Assembly: GCA_964343305.1 (NCBI GenBank)
Contig: CAYFJO010000268.1
Span: 1-14,910 of the forward strand
Source of the DNA: CAYFJO01 sp964343305
Lineage (GTDB): Bacteria > Planctomycetota > Planctomycetia > Pirellulales > Pirellulaceae
Direction: 5' to 3'
DNA: 14,910 nucleotides
Shown one piece after another: positions 8,428 through 14,910 of this stretch (position 1 is its first letter; every line of letters begins with the position of its first letter). Below the pieces are notes generated by a model, which saw nothing but the letters and a program-made list of their open reading frames with translations, made no database searches and had not been told where the DNA came from. Position numbers and translations under genes: made by a program.

Positions 8428-9825
8428 TTAGTTGCGTAAGGCCGCGTACCACTTCTCGTATCGCGCCACCATCTGTTTCACCCTGTCCGGCATCTCGGCG
8501 CTCAGGTCTTTCGATTCGGATGGGTCAGCGTCCAGGTCGTGAAGCGTCCACGGCTTCTTGCCACCGCGGTAGATCTTGTATTTGCCCTCATGCCACGCCG
8601 CGCCGCCGCGGCTGACGAATCCGATCGGTTTTGCTCGCTCTCTCAGTTTACCTTCGAAGACGGGCACCAGGCTCATCCCGTCCACTGGCTTCACAGTCAA
8701 CTCCACGCCCACCAGTTCGGCCAGGGTGGGAACGAAGTCGCTCGTGACCGCGGCGAGTTTTGTGCGGGATCCGGCTTTGATCATGGCGGGCCATTCGATC
8801 ACGCCCGGCACGCGCACGCCGCCTTCGCGCACGCTTCGCTTTCTTCCGATGAAGGGTTTGGCGACGCCGGGTCCAGGACCTTTGCCTTCCGGGCCGTTGT
8901 CGGAACAGAACGCGATGAGTGTGTTGTCCGCCACATTCAATTCGCGCAGGACTTTTCGAATCCGGCCCACCTGCTCGTCCAACGCTGTGACGCACCCGTA
9001 ATAGTTGCGGTGGTAATCGGTTTGCGCGTCGGAGTACATGGCGAAGTATTTCGGTCCGGCAACAACCGGAAGGTGTGGTGCATGAAACCAGACGACGGCG
9101 AAGAACGGCTTGTTTGCCGCGACCGATTGACGAATAAATGGCTCTGCCCGATCGACGATCACACGCGATGCGCAGCCGAGCAGATTGTCGGTCACCTTCG
9201 TGCCCGTCTCATCCCAGAAGGACGTGCCAAATGGTTTGCCTTCGGTCAGCGGATTCTTCATCGCATTCCATGACTTGAGGCCGTTCTGATCCTGGGGAAT
9301 CAGACCCGGATCCCATGTGGGTACCTTGGATTCGGTCGAGAGACAAACGTCGAAACCGTTGTCCTGCGGCGGTGAATAGAACCGCGCGTTCTTTGGGTCG
9401 CCGCGGTTGGCGTCCTTTTCGGTTCTCGTCATCGTTCCCAGATGCCATTTGCCGAAGTGGCCGGTTCGATAGCCTTTCGCTTTAAGCATTTCCGCCAGGG
9501 TCAGTTCCTGTGGTTTGAGGAAACCGGTATTCGCGTACGGAATGCCCAGGCGATAAGGATGCCTGCCCGTCAACATCGATCCTCGTGTCGGGCTGCACAC
9601 CGGCGCCGCGGCATAGAAGCGTTCGAACACCATGCCGTGCTTCGTCATCGCGTCGAGCTGTGGTGTCTTGATGGTCTTGCCGCCGTTGAAACCGACGTCG
9701 GACCAGCCCAGATCGTCGGCCATCATCAGAATCACGTTGGGGCTGGTCGCCTGCTGTCCCGCTGCCGTCCCGACAAGAGGCAGGCAAAACATCACGAACA
9801 AGAGTCTCATGGATGTCACAATCAT
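8428..9825 (-). CDS. Secreted formylglycine-type sulfatase 3, first intact gene of a sulfatase operon
   Basis: A type I (S1) sulfatase of 465 residues. The signal peptide MRLLFVMFCLPLVGTAAG begins at residue 6. Active-site signs are D37-D38 in MMADDLGWSDVG, C77 in CSPTRGSMLTGRHPYRLG (formylglycine precursor), K126-W-H128, HAPHLP, and CSDNGPEGKG. The start at 9825 was chosen because the longer frame to 9927 adds 34 basic, unstructured residues before the signal peptide, whereas GAAAGAG sits shortly upstream of 9825. ATG 9810 (MRLLF) is an alternative. The start lies one base after the TGA of a sulfatase tail fragment, so the gene once followed another sulfatase with coupled translation. It is followed by sulfatase 2 after 15 nt. 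Sulfatases 2 and 3 share CSPTR but differ strongly elsewhere, so they are probably not a recent duplication. Confidence 0.93.
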   Translation of the reverse strand: MIVTSMRLLFVMFCLPLVGTAAGQQATSPNVILMMADDLGWSDVGFNGGKTIKTPQLDAMTKHGMVFERFYAAAPVCSPTRGSMLTGRHPYRLGIPYANTGFLKPQELTLAEMLKAKGYRTGHFGKWHLGTMTRTEKDANRGDPKNARFYSPPQDNGFDVCLSTESKVPTWDPGLIPQDQNGLKSWNAMKNPLTEGKPFGTSFWDETGTKVTDNLLGCASRVIVDRAEPFIRQSVAANKPFFAVVWFHAPHLPVVAGPKYFAMYSDAQTDYHRNYYGCVTALDEQVGRIRKVLRELNVADNTLIAFCSDNGPEGKGPGPGVAKPFIGRKRSVREGGVRVPGVIEWPAMIKAGSRTKLAAVTSDFVPTLAELVGVELTVKPVDGMSLVPVFEGKLRERAKPIGFVSRGGAAWHEGKYKIYRGGKKPWTLHDLDADPSESKDLSAEMPDRVKQMVARYEKWYAALRN

Positions 9826-9826
9826 T

Positions 9827-9940
9827 TCACTCACTCTTTCCTGCCTGGTTGCGGATTGTCCTGAACTGCTCCGTGAGTTCTGTGACCTTCGCGGGGTGAT
9901 TACTCGCCAGATCATGATTTTGTCCAATGTCAGTAGTTCC
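9827..9940 (-). pseudogene. C-terminal tail of a lost sulfatase
   Basis: On the minus strand, the frame ending at TGA 9829-9827 reads TTDIGQNHDLASNHPAKV and then TELTEQFRTIRNQAGKSE. This matches the usual C-terminal pattern of S1 sulfatases: a D-x-G/E-x-x-x-L-A-x-x-x-P-x-x-V-x-x-L series before a final helix. The frame stays open to 10069, but nothing upstream of ~9940 resembles a sulfatase, so about 430 residues are missing. TGA is followed by one base and then the ATG of sulfatase 3, a coupling geometry that random sequence would rarely give. The fragment is best read as the remnant of a former first gene of the operon, cut by the rearrangement that placed the divergent NHL gene upstream. 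Identity rests on pattern memory only. Confidence 0.55.
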
Positions 9941-10011
9941 AGTCCTTGCTATGGTCGCAGTTCTCTTCCCGAAACAGCACATTCCACGCCTTAGCACCCT
10001 TGGGATTGTAA

Positions 10012-10040
10012 TTGATTGAAGTCCTGTGAGCGAATACGAT
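10012..10040 (+). promoter_or_regulatory. Candidate sigma-70-type promoter for the NHL/lyase operon
   Basis: TTGATT (10012-10017) and TACGAT (10035-10040) are separated by 17 nt. Each box has one or two departures from the TTGACA/TATAAT consensus. The expected transcript start near 10047 would leave a leader of about 90 nt before ATG 10137. No other start-site evidence was seen. Confidence 0.35.
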
Positions 10041-10136
10041 CGCACAGAGATTGCGCTTACCGGAGACAACTAGGTGCGGTCACGAGACGACAAGTCGGTT
10101 ATCATATTTAGGCACGCACTTGAAAAGGAAGGAAGG

Positions 10137-13013
10137 ATGGGTTTCTATCGAAGTCTAATCGCGTCACTGGTCGTAATCGGCATTTGGCAGTGCGTCGCTG
10201 CGGACGATTACGACAGTCTTCGTGTTCAGCGGAAGGAAGTTTTTGAATTCGCTGAACAGCCAACCGTGACGCGGGATGGCGATCGGGTGACGATTCGATT
10301 TGCTTCGAAGGATTTTTGTGATGCGACGATTGCGATCGAAAATGGCGAGGGGCGAATCATTCGGCACCTTGCTTCAGGAGTGCTTGGGAAAAATGCACCT
10401 CTGCCGTTTCAAAAGAACTCGTTGAAGCAGGTCGTTGTTTGGGACGGGAAGAATGACCAGGGCGAATATGTCAAGCGGATTGATGACGTGACGGTTCGCG
10501 TTTCGCTGGGGCTAAAACCGCGGCTCGAACGAACGTTGTTATGGAGTCCGCATCGGCGGTTTGGCGGGATGCCGTTGCTGGCAGCGGGGCCTGACGGTGT
10601 TTACGTATACGATGGCCGCGGAGTTGATTTTTTGCGGCTGTACGATCATGAAGGTCAGTATGTCCGCAGCTTGTATCCGTTTCCGCGCGATAAGATCAAA
10701 CAGGTCGATGGGCTGAAGTGGCACGACTTTCCGCAAGGCTATCGCTTGCCGCTCAAGGGCGGGCTGTATCAACTCACGCTGCTGACTTCGGGCGAGAATT
10801 ATCATTCGGGCAATCACGGCGTGGGCCGTAACGGCACGGCGGCCAGTTCGATGTGCTTGCGCGGCGATCGGTTGACGTTGGCGGGTGTGCAGATCAACCG
10901 GCTTTGCACTGATGGTACGACGGGCGGCTTGAAGCTGGCGGGACCGGTCGTTGGCCACAAGGTGAGCAGCGTGGCCGACAACAAAACCGAAGTCAGCGTC
11001 GGTCCGAGCAGCATCGCGCTGAGCGCGGATGGCAAGACGCTTTACGCAACGGCGTATCTGTGGCGAACGGGAAGCTGGCGAAAGGTCCCGGGCTGTTTTC
11101 ATGTTGTTTTCAAGATCGATTACGAAAAGAATGACCCGCCGACCGTTTTCAAGGGCCATCAAACGGAACACGGTTCGGACAACGAGCACTTTCGCGTGCC
11201 AACGTCGGTGGCGACCGATTCAAGCGGTCGCGTGTATGTCTCCGATTTCTTCAACAATCGAATTCAAGTCTACGATGCAGCGGGCAAACATCTAAAGACG
11301 ATCAACGCCGACTCGCCGGCCAAGGTCTGCGTGCATCAGAAGACGGGCGAGATCTGGGTGTTCTCCTATCCCGTGCTCGGCATCCCATACGAAATCCATC
11401 AGCAAGAGCGTTACGACCCCACAAAAATAGAACACACAATGACCAGGTTTTCCGCGCTGCCGGAAGCGAAGCAGATCTCTCGCGAGCCGTTTCCGTTGGG
11501 CCATGCCGATCCGTTGGGATTCGAATACACAGGGCATCTTTATCGAGTGGAACTGGATAGCTGGGCCGACGAGCCAACGGTGTGGGTTGTTGGCCGGCGG
11601 CATAATCCGCGCGGGCCGGAGTTTCAATTCAGCGGGCAGTACAACAAGAACGATTCCAACGCTGAGCTTTGGAAGTCGGGCGTACGCATTCAGCGGCGAG
11701 TCGAGGGCAAGTGGCAAGTCGTCCGTTCGTTCGGCGAAGACACGGCCCAGAAGGTACTCCGCCCGTCGCCACCACGACATAACATTCAGCGATTGATGGT
11801 CAACCCGGCGACCGGGCTGCTCTACGTTGCCGAAGCCGACAGCGGACCGACGATCAAGGCGTCGAGAGAGTGGCTGGAAATCGACCCGGTCGTAGGCGAC
11901 AAGAGCATCAAGATTGTCGAACTGCCGTTTAACGCGATGGAAGGTTTGTTTGATCTCGACGGGCAAGTCTACCTGCGCACGACCGACACAATCGCCCGTT
12001 ACGAGTTTCCCAGTTTTCGCGAAGTGCCGTGGGACTATGGCGAGGAGTTCGACAAGCTGGGGAACGATGGCGGCATCCTCGGTCGCTCGTCGGCCGTGAA
12101 GAGCGCGTTGAAAATGCCGGCAACCAGCCCGGTCTGTTATCACCAAGGCGGCTTTCATGTATCTCCGAAGGGCGACGTGATCGCCAGTTGCGCGTATCGA
12201 TATGTCGGCATCAGCTCCGGCCGGTTGCGAGGCAAAGACATCCACGAGCGGCAGGTTTACAAACCGCCCGTTTTTCCCGGCCGCGTTGTCAATTCCACTT
12301 CGCCGTGCATCCACATCTGGGACAAGCATGGCCAGTTGAAAGTCGAAGATGCCATTCCTGGCGTCGGCCAATGTGACGGTGTCGGCATCGATAGCAACGG
12401 GGATATTTACGTGATGCACGCACCGACGCGCGTTTACAACGGCGAGCGGTATTTCAACAACATGTCACAAACGTTGATGAAAGTTCGACCGGGACAAGGC
12501 CGCGGCAAAGTGATTTCGTCGAAGGGTTCGCCGCTCGATCTTGGCGACGGAGATCGGCCGAAGCGCACGCCCGATTTGCAATCGACTCGTCACGGCAAAG
12601 CGTGGGTGCAGGATGCCGATTGGATGTATGGTGGCGTGGGCTTCGCCGGGTTCAACATGATCGGCCACGGCGGCGGATGCGCTTGTTGGTTCTCACGATT
12701 TCAACTGGATTACTTCGCCCGGTCGATCGCGCCCGAGCCGTATCAGTTTCGCGTGGCGGTTGTTGATTCGGCCGGTAATTTGATTTTGCGAATCGGCAAG
12801 TATGGCAATATCGAAGATGGCAAACCGCTGATCGCGGACGATGGCCCGCCGACCACTCGCAGCATTGGCGGCGATGAAGTTTCCTTAATGCATGCCTGCT
12901 TTGTCGGTACACATACTGACCGACGAATTTTCATCAGCGACCTGGGCAATCAGCGCATTGTTTCGGTCAAACTTGATTACCACACCGAAAAGCGAGTCCC
13001 ACTCAAGCCGTAG
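10137..13013 (+). CDS. Exported FlgD-Ig / NHL-repeat beta-propeller protein, function unknown
   Basis: A protein of 958 residues. ATG 10137 was chosen because AAGGAAGGAAGG lies directly upstream (10125-10136) and a signal peptide starts at once (MGFYRSLIASLVVIGIWQCVA). The frame extends upstream to 10074 without a better start. Residues ~40-125 resemble a FlgD-type Ig domain, with VTIRF...IRHLASG and VVWDGKNDQGEYV. NHL/propeller-like strands follow, clearest at 354-390 (VPTSVATDSSGRVYVSDF, then NNRIQVYDAAGKHLKTI) and at the C-terminus (IFISDLGNQRIVSVKL). A Gly-Cys-rich segment, GHGGGCACWFSRFQLDYFA, lies near residue 845. No catalytic motif or CxxCH haem site was found. Such proteins are common in planctomycetes beside sulfatases and lyases, and may bind glycans or act as extracellular enzymes; this is inference. 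The gene ends inside a REP-like element and is probably co-transcribed with the next gene. Confidence 0.8.
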   Translation: MGFYRSLIASLVVIGIWQCVAADDYDSLRVQRKEVFEFAEQPTVTRDGDRVTIRFASKDFCDATIAIENGEGRIIRHLASGVLGKNAPLPFQKNSLKQVVVWDGKNDQGEYVKRIDDVTVRVSLGLKPRLERTLLWSPHRRFGGMPLLAAGPDGVYVYDGRGVDFLRLYDHEGQYVRSLYPFPRDKIKQVDGLKWHDFPQGYRLPLKGGLYQLTLLTSGENYHSGNHGVGRNGTAASSMCLRGDRLTLAGVQINRLCTDGTTGGLKLAGPVVGHKVSSVADNKTEVSVGPSSIALSADGKTLYATAYLWRTGSWRKVPGCFHVVFKIDYEKNDPPTVFKGHQTEHGSDNEHFRVPTSVATDSSGRVYVSDFFNNRIQVYDAAGKHLKTINADSPAKVCVHQKTGEIWVFSYPVLGIPYEIHQQERYDPTKIEHTMTRFSALPEAKQISREPFPLGHADPLGFEYTGHLYRVELDSWADEPTVWVVGRRHNPRGPEFQFSGQYNKNDSNAELWKSGVRIQRRVEGKWQVVRSFGEDTAQKVLRPSPPRHNIQRLMVNPATGLLYVAEADSGPTIKASREWLEIDPVVGDKSIKIVELPFNAMEGLFDLDGQVYLRTTDTIARYEFPSFREVPWDYGEEFDKLGNDGGILGRSSAVKSALKMPATSPVCYHQGGFHVSPKGDVIASCAYRYVGISSGRLRGKDIHERQVYKPPVFPGRVVNSTSPCIHIWDKHGQLKVEDAIPGVGQCDGVGIDSNGDIYVMHAPTRVYNGERYFNNMSQTLMKVRPGQGRGKVISSKGSPLDLGDGDRPKRTPDLQSTRHGKAWVQDADWMYGGVGFAGFNMIGHGGGCACWFSRFQLDYFARSIAPEPYQFRVAVVDSAGNLILRIGKYGNIEDGKPLIADDGPPTTRSIGGDEVSLMHACFVGTHTDRRIFISDLGNQRIVSVKLDYHTEKRVPLKP

Positions 13014-13079
13014 CACAGGCTGCCAGCCTGTTCCGCGCGCGAGCTACCTCACCAAAAGACAGGCTGGCAGCCTATGCTA
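13011..13079. repeat. REP-like inverted repeat, copy 1
   Basis: The left arm (13011-13031) begins TAGCACAGGCTGCCAGCCTG. The right arm (13059-13079) is its reverse complement at 20 of 21 positions and ends TATGCTA where TGTGCTA is expected. The spacer is 27 nt. The first three bases, TAG, are the stop codon of the NHL gene. The element could form a long hairpin in the transcript and so shield the 3' end or reduce read-through to the lyase gene. Each arm itself contains the palindrome AGGCTGCCAGCCT or AGGCTGGCAGCCT. Confidence 0.92.
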
Positions 13080-13093
13080 CGTCAGGAATTGCA

Positions 13094-14581
13094 ATGAATC
13101 GCCTCATCCTCGCAACATTTATCGTCCTCGCCACCAACTCAACGTTTGCCGCGAAAAATGATTGGGCCGAAGGCACGGCAGGCCGATCAACCGGAGCCAG
13201 CCGCGATTACTACAACTCCGCCGCTAAACTCCCCTGGAACAACTTCATGGGCGATTGGCATGATGCAAAGGACGTCGCCCAAGGCAACGCGGCCTACGCA
13301 GTCACGACGGTCGAAGACAACGACACGAGCCGATTCGTCGAGTGGGACGTTACGAATCTGGTCCGCGATTGGCTGGCCGACAAGCATCAAAACCAGGGCT
13401 TCTTTTTGCGGACGCTTGGCAAGGGCGGCACGATCGTCTTTCGCAGCCGCGAACATCCCGAAGCGGACGGGTGCCCACAACTGGTTCTTGCCGGTGAGCG
13501 CGGAACGAAGCCATTGAGTCCTCAAGCCGACACGTACCTCACCAAGTCGACGTATCGAAGCCAGGGCACAACGCAGGAGTTACGAGTTTCGGGCTCACCT
13601 GACAACGTGCTGATTCGATTTGGTTTGGCCGATGCAGCCCAACTGGGGGAATTCACCAAAGCGACATTGCGAATGTTCACGACGAGGCAATACGGCACAG
13701 CCGAAGTCGGCGTTTTTCGCTGCCAGCAAGGTCACGACGTCTCGCCCACCGACCCGATTCCTGGCCTCGCGTCTCGTTATCCAAACGACGAGGGCATCGC
13801 CAACGACCCCGACGTAATCTTCACGACGCGTTTCGAGTCCGACAAATGGAACGACGAATGGACGTACGCCGGCAAGATGGAAGTGATCGATACGGTCGAA
13901 GAAGACGCCGGGCGGAAATTCAAACCGTTCCAGGAAAAAGCACTGCGTGTGAAAATCGCCAAAGGCTCGACCGGCGCGCTGAACACGCTGTACAAGTTCA
14001 TGAAGGAAACCGGAAGCGAGCCCGAAGAGATTTACTTTCGCTACTACTTGCGGCTGGGAGACAACTGGAACCAAACGCTGCAAGGTGGCAAGATGCCTGG
14101 GATCAGCGGAACGTATGGCATTGCCGGATGGGGCGGGCGCAAAGTGAACGGGACCAACGGTTGGTCGGCGCGCGGCTCGTTCGGACTTTCGATCCCCGCC
14201 GAGAATCCGTTGGGCGGACTCCACCCGATCGGTACGTATTGCTATCACGCCGACATGAGAGGTTTTTACGGCGACGGCTGGGGTTGGCACATCGGTTATC
14301 GCGGCTTTCTGGAAAACAACCGTTGGTATTCGATCGAACAGTATTTGAAGATGAACACGTCCGGCAAAAAGGACGGCATCCTGCGAGCGTGGGTCGACGG
14401 CCGGCCTGCTTTCGAAAAGACTGACATCCGCTTTCGCCACGTCGACAAGCTGAAGATCGAACAGATTTGGATGAACGTCTACCACGGCGGCACCAAGCCG
14501 TCGCCTTACGACCAGCATTGTTTCATCGACAACGTTGTAATTGCTAAGAATTACATTGGACCGATGAAGAGGTTGCCGTAG
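13094..14581 (+). CDS. Secreted DNRLRE (CBM96-like) + PL14-like putative polysaccharide lyase
   Basis: A protein of 495 residues with signal peptide MNRLILATFIVLATNSTFAA and an AGGAA ribosome binding site 6 nt before ATG 13094. Residues ~24-133 resemble the second half of a DNRLRE domain (PWNN, FVEWDVTNLVRDWL, GFFLRTL, FRSREHPEADGCPQLVL). Residues ~140-215 resemble its first half (ADTYLTKSTYRSQGTTQELR, VLIRFGL, ATLRMF), so the order is reversed. Residues ~241-490 match the PL14-like beta-jelly-roll: YFRYYLRLGDNW, GGKMPGISG, NGWSARGSFG, YHADMRG, LKMNTSGKKDGILRAWVDG, NVYHGG and FIDNVVIA. PL14 enzymes depolymerise alginate, glucuronan or related polyuronates by beta-elimination, and related DNRLRE/CBM96 modules have been linked to alginate binding. 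Activity is not shown by sequence. The gene is probably co-transcribed with the NHL gene; its stop codon lies in the second REP-like element. Confidence 0.8.
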   Translation: MNRLILATFIVLATNSTFAAKNDWAEGTAGRSTGASRDYYNSAAKLPWNNFMGDWHDAKDVAQGNAAYAVTTVEDNDTSRFVEWDVTNLVRDWLADKHQNQGFFLRTLGKGGTIVFRSREHPEADGCPQLVLAGERGTKPLSPQADTYLTKSTYRSQGTTQELRVSGSPDNVLIRFGLADAAQLGEFTKATLRMFTTRQYGTAEVGVFRCQQGHDVSPTDPIPGLASRYPNDEGIANDPDVIFTTRFESDKWNDEWTYAGKMEVIDTVEEDAGRKFKPFQEKALRVKIAKGSTGALNTLYKFMKETGSEPEEIYFRYYLRLGDNWNQTLQGGKMPGISGTYGIAGWGGRKVNGTNGWSARGSFGLSIPAENPLGGLHPIGTYCYHADMRGFYGDGWGWHIGYRGFLENNRWYSIEQYLKMNTSGKKDGILRAWVDGRPAFEKTDIRFRHVDKLKIEQIWMNVYHGGTKPSPYDQHCFIDNVVIAKNYIGPMKRLP

Positions 14582-14635
14582 CACAGGCTGCCAGCCTGTT
14601 CGGTAAACAAAAATACAGGCTGGCAGCCTGTGCTA
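14579..14635. repeat. REP-like inverted repeat, copy 2
   Basis: The left arm (14579-14599) and right arm (14615-14635) are perfect 21-nt reverse complements with a 15-nt AT-rich spacer. The left arm begins with the TAG stop of the lyase gene, and the right arm ends on the A of the next gene's ATG, so the element fills the whole intergenic space. Copies 1 and 2 are identical over 27 nt (13007-13033 and 14575-14601), including four bases of coding sequence before the stop. Confidence 0.93.
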
Positions 14636-14910
14636 TGAAATCCACGATGAATTCTTTTTTCATTAACGATTGGATCTTACCAGCTCTGGCGGCGGTATTG
14701 TTGCCGCCGATTATTGAGTGGCTGTTTCGTCGGCGGAAGCGGCGGACGGAGTTGCCGACGATTCGATTTCTGCTCGATAGCCGACAGCAGAAAAAGATCC
14801 GCCGGCAGGATCGACTGCTACTGGCGTTGCGCATGCTGGCCATTTTTCTGATCGTCTCTGCCATCTCGCGACCCTTGTTACAGCGCGGTTTGACGGGCGA
14901 TCACCATCGC
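14635..14910 (+). CDS. BatA-type membrane protein, N-terminal part (runs off the window)
   Basis: 92 codons are visible with no stop before the window edge. The product begins MKSTMNSFFINDWILPALAA and has a first membrane segment (about residues 13-30: WILPALAAVLLPPIIEWL), then RRRKRRTELPTIRFLLDSRQ, a basic KKIRRQDR stretch, and a second membrane segment (about 65-80: LLLALRMLAIFLIVSA) followed by ISRPLL. This is the N-terminal double-transmembrane BatA domain, in which a short membrane-proximal cytoplasmic loop contains a 'P-[ST]-x-R-F-L' motif. Such proteins in planctomycetes often carry a von Willebrand A or aerotolerance-type region further on, which cannot be seen here. ATG 14635 lies inside the REP-like right arm with no ribosome binding site; ATG 14647 is an alternative start. 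Probably unrelated to polysaccharide breakdown. Confidence 0.8.
   Translation, partial: MKSTMNSFFINDWILPALAAVLLPPIIEWLFRRRKRRTELPTIRFLLDSRQQKKIRRQDRLLLALRMLAIFLIVSAISRPLLQRGLTGDHHR

Noticed and set aside
10074..10136. Upstream extension of the NHL protein by 21 residues
   Set aside because: The strong ribosome binding site and signal peptide start at 10137; the extension would put polar residues before the signal peptide.
11292..12419. 375-codon ORF on the minus strand, opposite the NHL gene
   Set aside because: It overlaps a continuous 958-residue protein with propeller motifs. The product has no recognisable motif.
13595..14584. 329-codon ORF on the minus strand, opposite the lyase gene
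   Set aside because: The opposite strand carries strong PL14-like motifs throughout, making this a shadow frame.
13011..14635. CRISPR array or composite transposon formed by the two repeat copies
   Set aside because: There are only two copies 1.5 kb apart, each an inverted repeat, and the DNA between them is an ordinary coding gene with no transposase.

Overview
The window looks like an accessory carbohydrate-degradation region of a planctomycete, most likely a member of the Pirellulaceae or a relative. The evidence is three secreted formylglycine-type sulfatases within 8 kb, large exported FlgD-Ig/NHL-type proteins, a DNRLRE plus PL14-like protein, a BatA-type membrane protein, and two copies of an inverted repeat (core AGGCTGCCAGCCT) that I recall as abundant in such genomes. 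No search was run, so the taxonomic call is by pattern recognition only.

Layout. Positions 1-1887 (+) hold a decayed hydroxyproline-catabolism pair. The first gene is a 4-hydroxyproline epimerase/proline racemase that has lost its N-terminal part. It overlaps by ATGA a D-amino-acid (D-hydroxyproline) dehydrogenase broken by one in-frame TAA and one homopolymer frameshift. Positions 1982-3502 (-) encode sulfatase 1. It is divergent from 3675-6302 (+), a secreted GH42-like protein with a barrel followed by a trimerisation-type domain. Positions 9825-6586 (-) form a two-gene sulfatase operon, sulfatase 3 then sulfatase 2. It is flanked upstream by the C-terminal tail of a lost sulfatase and downstream by a short signal-peptide ORF that may be the stub of another gene. 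Positions 10137-14910 (+) hold a 958-residue FlgD-Ig/NHL protein, a DNRLRE/PL14-like putative polysaccharide lyase, and the first 92 codons of a BatA-type protein. The three genes are separated only or mostly by palindromic REP-like elements, which supply the stop codons of the first two and touch the start of the third.

Working model (inference). The exported sulfatases, the GH42-like enzyme, the PL14-like lyase and the propeller protein would together attack a sulfated polysaccharide containing uronic acid. Sulfatases remove sulfate esters, the lyase cleaves uronate linkages and the GH-like enzyme releases sugars. No formylglycine-generating enzyme, transporter, sigma/anti-sigma pair or SusC/D pair is visible here. 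Several gene fragments suggest the locus has been rearranged repeatedly. No rRNA, tRNA, CRISPR array, transposase or origin was seen.
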